From assembly GCA_023255285.1 (NCBI GenBank), contig JALRIY010000114.1, forward strand, positions 1-7,163: a stretch of 7,163 nt of DNA. Direction: 5' to 3'. Every line of letters starts with the position of its first letter. Positions within the stretch are counted from its first letter, which is position 1. The translations under genes and the position numbers were made by a program. The stretch is from Algoriphagus sp. (GTDB lineage: Bacteria > Bacteroidota > Bacteroidia > Cytophagales > Cyclobacteriaceae). Shown here piece after piece: positions 6,221 to 7,163 of this stretch. Under the pieces are notes generated by a model. That model saw only the letters and a program-made list of their open reading frames with translations. It was not told the DNA's origin and did no database searches.

Positions 6221-7163
6221 CTATAGTTGGGCTGCGAATTTTGCAAATCGCGGTCGATAGGCTTTTTGACTTTGAAGTAGGGTCAACTGATTTTTTGCAC
6301 GGTGAAGATTTTGTAGGGGGTAGCTTACCCGGTAGTAGACATTTCCTTCGAGGTGGTCGGTGAGAAAGCGTAAGCCCATAATCAAGGTCATGATTTCTCC
6401 TCCAAACAAAATGGAATCCATTTCCTCGGTAGTGAGAGCTCCGCCTATGCCTTCGAGGTATCCAAGCAAAAGTTCTTCAAACAGTTTGGGAAGAACATGA
6501 ATCTGAGTCCACTCAGTAGCTGTTTCGGGCAGACTACAGGCTACTGTCCGGACCAGGTCTCCAAAATCGTACATCAGGTAGCCACCCATCAGCGTATCCA
6601 AATCCACGAGGGCTTCTACTTTTTCAAGCGTAGGGGCAAAAATAAGGTTGTTGATTTTGGTGTCGTTGTGCATCACCCGAAGGGGTAATTGGGCAAGTTG
6701 CTTTAGGTAGTAATCTACCAAAGGTTTTTGTACTAGATACCCTTCCAAAAGCCTCTGTTCTTCTTTGGGTAGGTTGGTACGGCCTTTGACAACTTCCTTC
6801 AATCGTGCAAAGCGCATATCAAGTCGATGAAAGTGGGGAATGGTCTCCTCAAATGAAGCTACCGGAAGTGGAGAAGCCCAGGCGGCGAATTTTCCATAGG
6901 CTTGTGCAGCTAATTTAGCTTGAACGGGTTGCTGCACTTGTTGAAGGGTCGTCCCTTGAACAAAATCAAAGAGGCGATATTGCTTTCCTTCGATGCTAGC
7001 GAAGCCTTTGCCTTCTCGTGTGACTAAAGGAAGGGGTAGTTGGAAAGGAAGTGGATACTGACTGTGATGCTTAGATAGCAAGTTTAGGTTGTGAGCGATG
7101 CGTTCTGGATACCGAAATACAGTCGTATTGAAGCCTTGAAGGACCCATTTAGTATTCCCTTGT
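6221..7163 (-). CDS. NahK-like phosphotransferase, aminoglycoside phosphotransferase fold (5' end outside window)
   Basis: This is a small-molecule kinase of the APH/choline-kinase fold. The frame is open to the right edge. Upstream of a TTG at 7079-7081 the same frame continues for 27 more codons with family-like sequence (KWVLQGFNTTVFRYPERIAH), so the TTG is not the start and the N-terminal lobe is only partly visible. Counting from the first visible codon (7160-7162), the catalytic loop HNDTKINN is at 165-172 with the Asp base at 167. The metal-binding VDLDT is at 186-190, followed by MYDFGDLVR (197-205). The NDTKxNN and DLDT pattern, and the C-terminal GNVYYRVSYPLQNLHRAKNQ, are typical of N-acetylhexosamine 1-kinase (NahK) relatives that phosphorylate sugars at C1, rather than of resistance enzymes. 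The substrate cannot be fixed from sequence. It ends with TAG at 6221-6223, about 107 bases before recG on the same strand. Confidence 0.85.
   Translation of the reverse strand, partial: QGNTKWVLQGFNTTVFRYPERIAHNLNLLSKHHSQYPLPFQLPLPLVTREGKGFASIEGKQYRLFDFVQGTTLQQVQQPVQAKLAAQAYGKFAAWASPLPVASFEETIPHFHRLDMRFARLKEVVKGRTNLPKEEQRLLEGYLVQKPLVDYYLKQLAQLPLRVMHNDTKINNLIFAPTLEKVEALVDLDTLMGGYLMYDFGDLVRTVACSLPETATEWTQIHVLPKLFEELLLGYLEGIGGALTTEEMDSILFGGEIMTLIMGLRFLTDHLEGNVYYRVSYPLQNLHRAKNQLTLLQSQKAYRPRFAKFAAQL

Noticed and set aside
6060..6260. A 66-codon plus-strand open frame across the recG start and the gap
   Set aside because: It overlaps the ends of two well-supported minus-strand genes and has no promoter or family resemblance.
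6221..7081. Antibiotic-resistance aminoglycoside phosphotransferase starting at 7081
   Set aside because: The frame continues to the window edge with family-like sequence, so 7081 is not the start. The NDTKxNN/DLDT signature fits sugar kinases better than resistance enzymes.
1..7163. Mobile elements, CRISPR arrays, tRNA or rRNA genes, phage or defence genes
   Set aside because: The window is filled by housekeeping-type genes with short gaps. No direct repeats, transposase motifs, clover-leaf sequence or defence-family motifs were seen.

Overview
The window reads as ordinary chromosomal sequence from a member of the Bacteroidota, most likely a Cytophagales-type marine or soil lineage; this placement is inferred from protein style. 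Four things point that way: a near-perfect Bacteroidota promoter (TTG, 18-base gap, TATATTTG) at 1015-1043; no Shine-Dalgarno sequences in front of the genes; an aspartate kinase with the phylum-style DNLKRGGSDYTA and TDIDGMHNNDPR motifs; and a small two-helix membrane protein of a type I know from that phylum. Coding density is high and the longest gap between genes is only about 110 bases. I see no mobile element, tRNA, rRNA, CRISPR array or long repeat.

Layout, left to right. (1) The 3' part of pdhA, pyruvate dehydrogenase E1 alpha, runs in from the left edge to 988. (2) A short gap holds a hairpin and a strong promoter. It is followed by a membrane-anchored TPR protein (1063-1767) that ends at a clear intrinsic terminator (1787-1821). 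(3) A tight same-strand group follows: ribH (lumazine synthase), lysC (aspartate kinase) and a 109-residue two-helix membrane protein, with gaps of only 17 and 12 bases. (4) Ten bases on, the convergent minus-strand recG ends. Its own start has no ATG and is best placed at a TTG at 6113. (5) Upstream of recG on the minus strand is a sugar-kinase-like phosphotransferase of the aminoglycoside phosphotransferase fold (NahK-like). It is cut by the right edge, so its N-terminus lies outside the window.

The genes are housekeeping functions that do not form one pathway: entry of pyruvate into acetyl-CoA, riboflavin synthesis, the first step of aspartate-family amino acid synthesis, branch migration and fork repair, and phosphorylation of a small substrate. 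The riboflavin and aspartate genes are probably co-transcribed with the membrane protein of unknown role. No convincing undescribed system is present. The points most worth a second look are the co-transcribed small membrane protein, the TPR anchor protein, the hairpin overlapping a promoter, the non-ATG start of recG, and the substrate of the NahK-like kinase.
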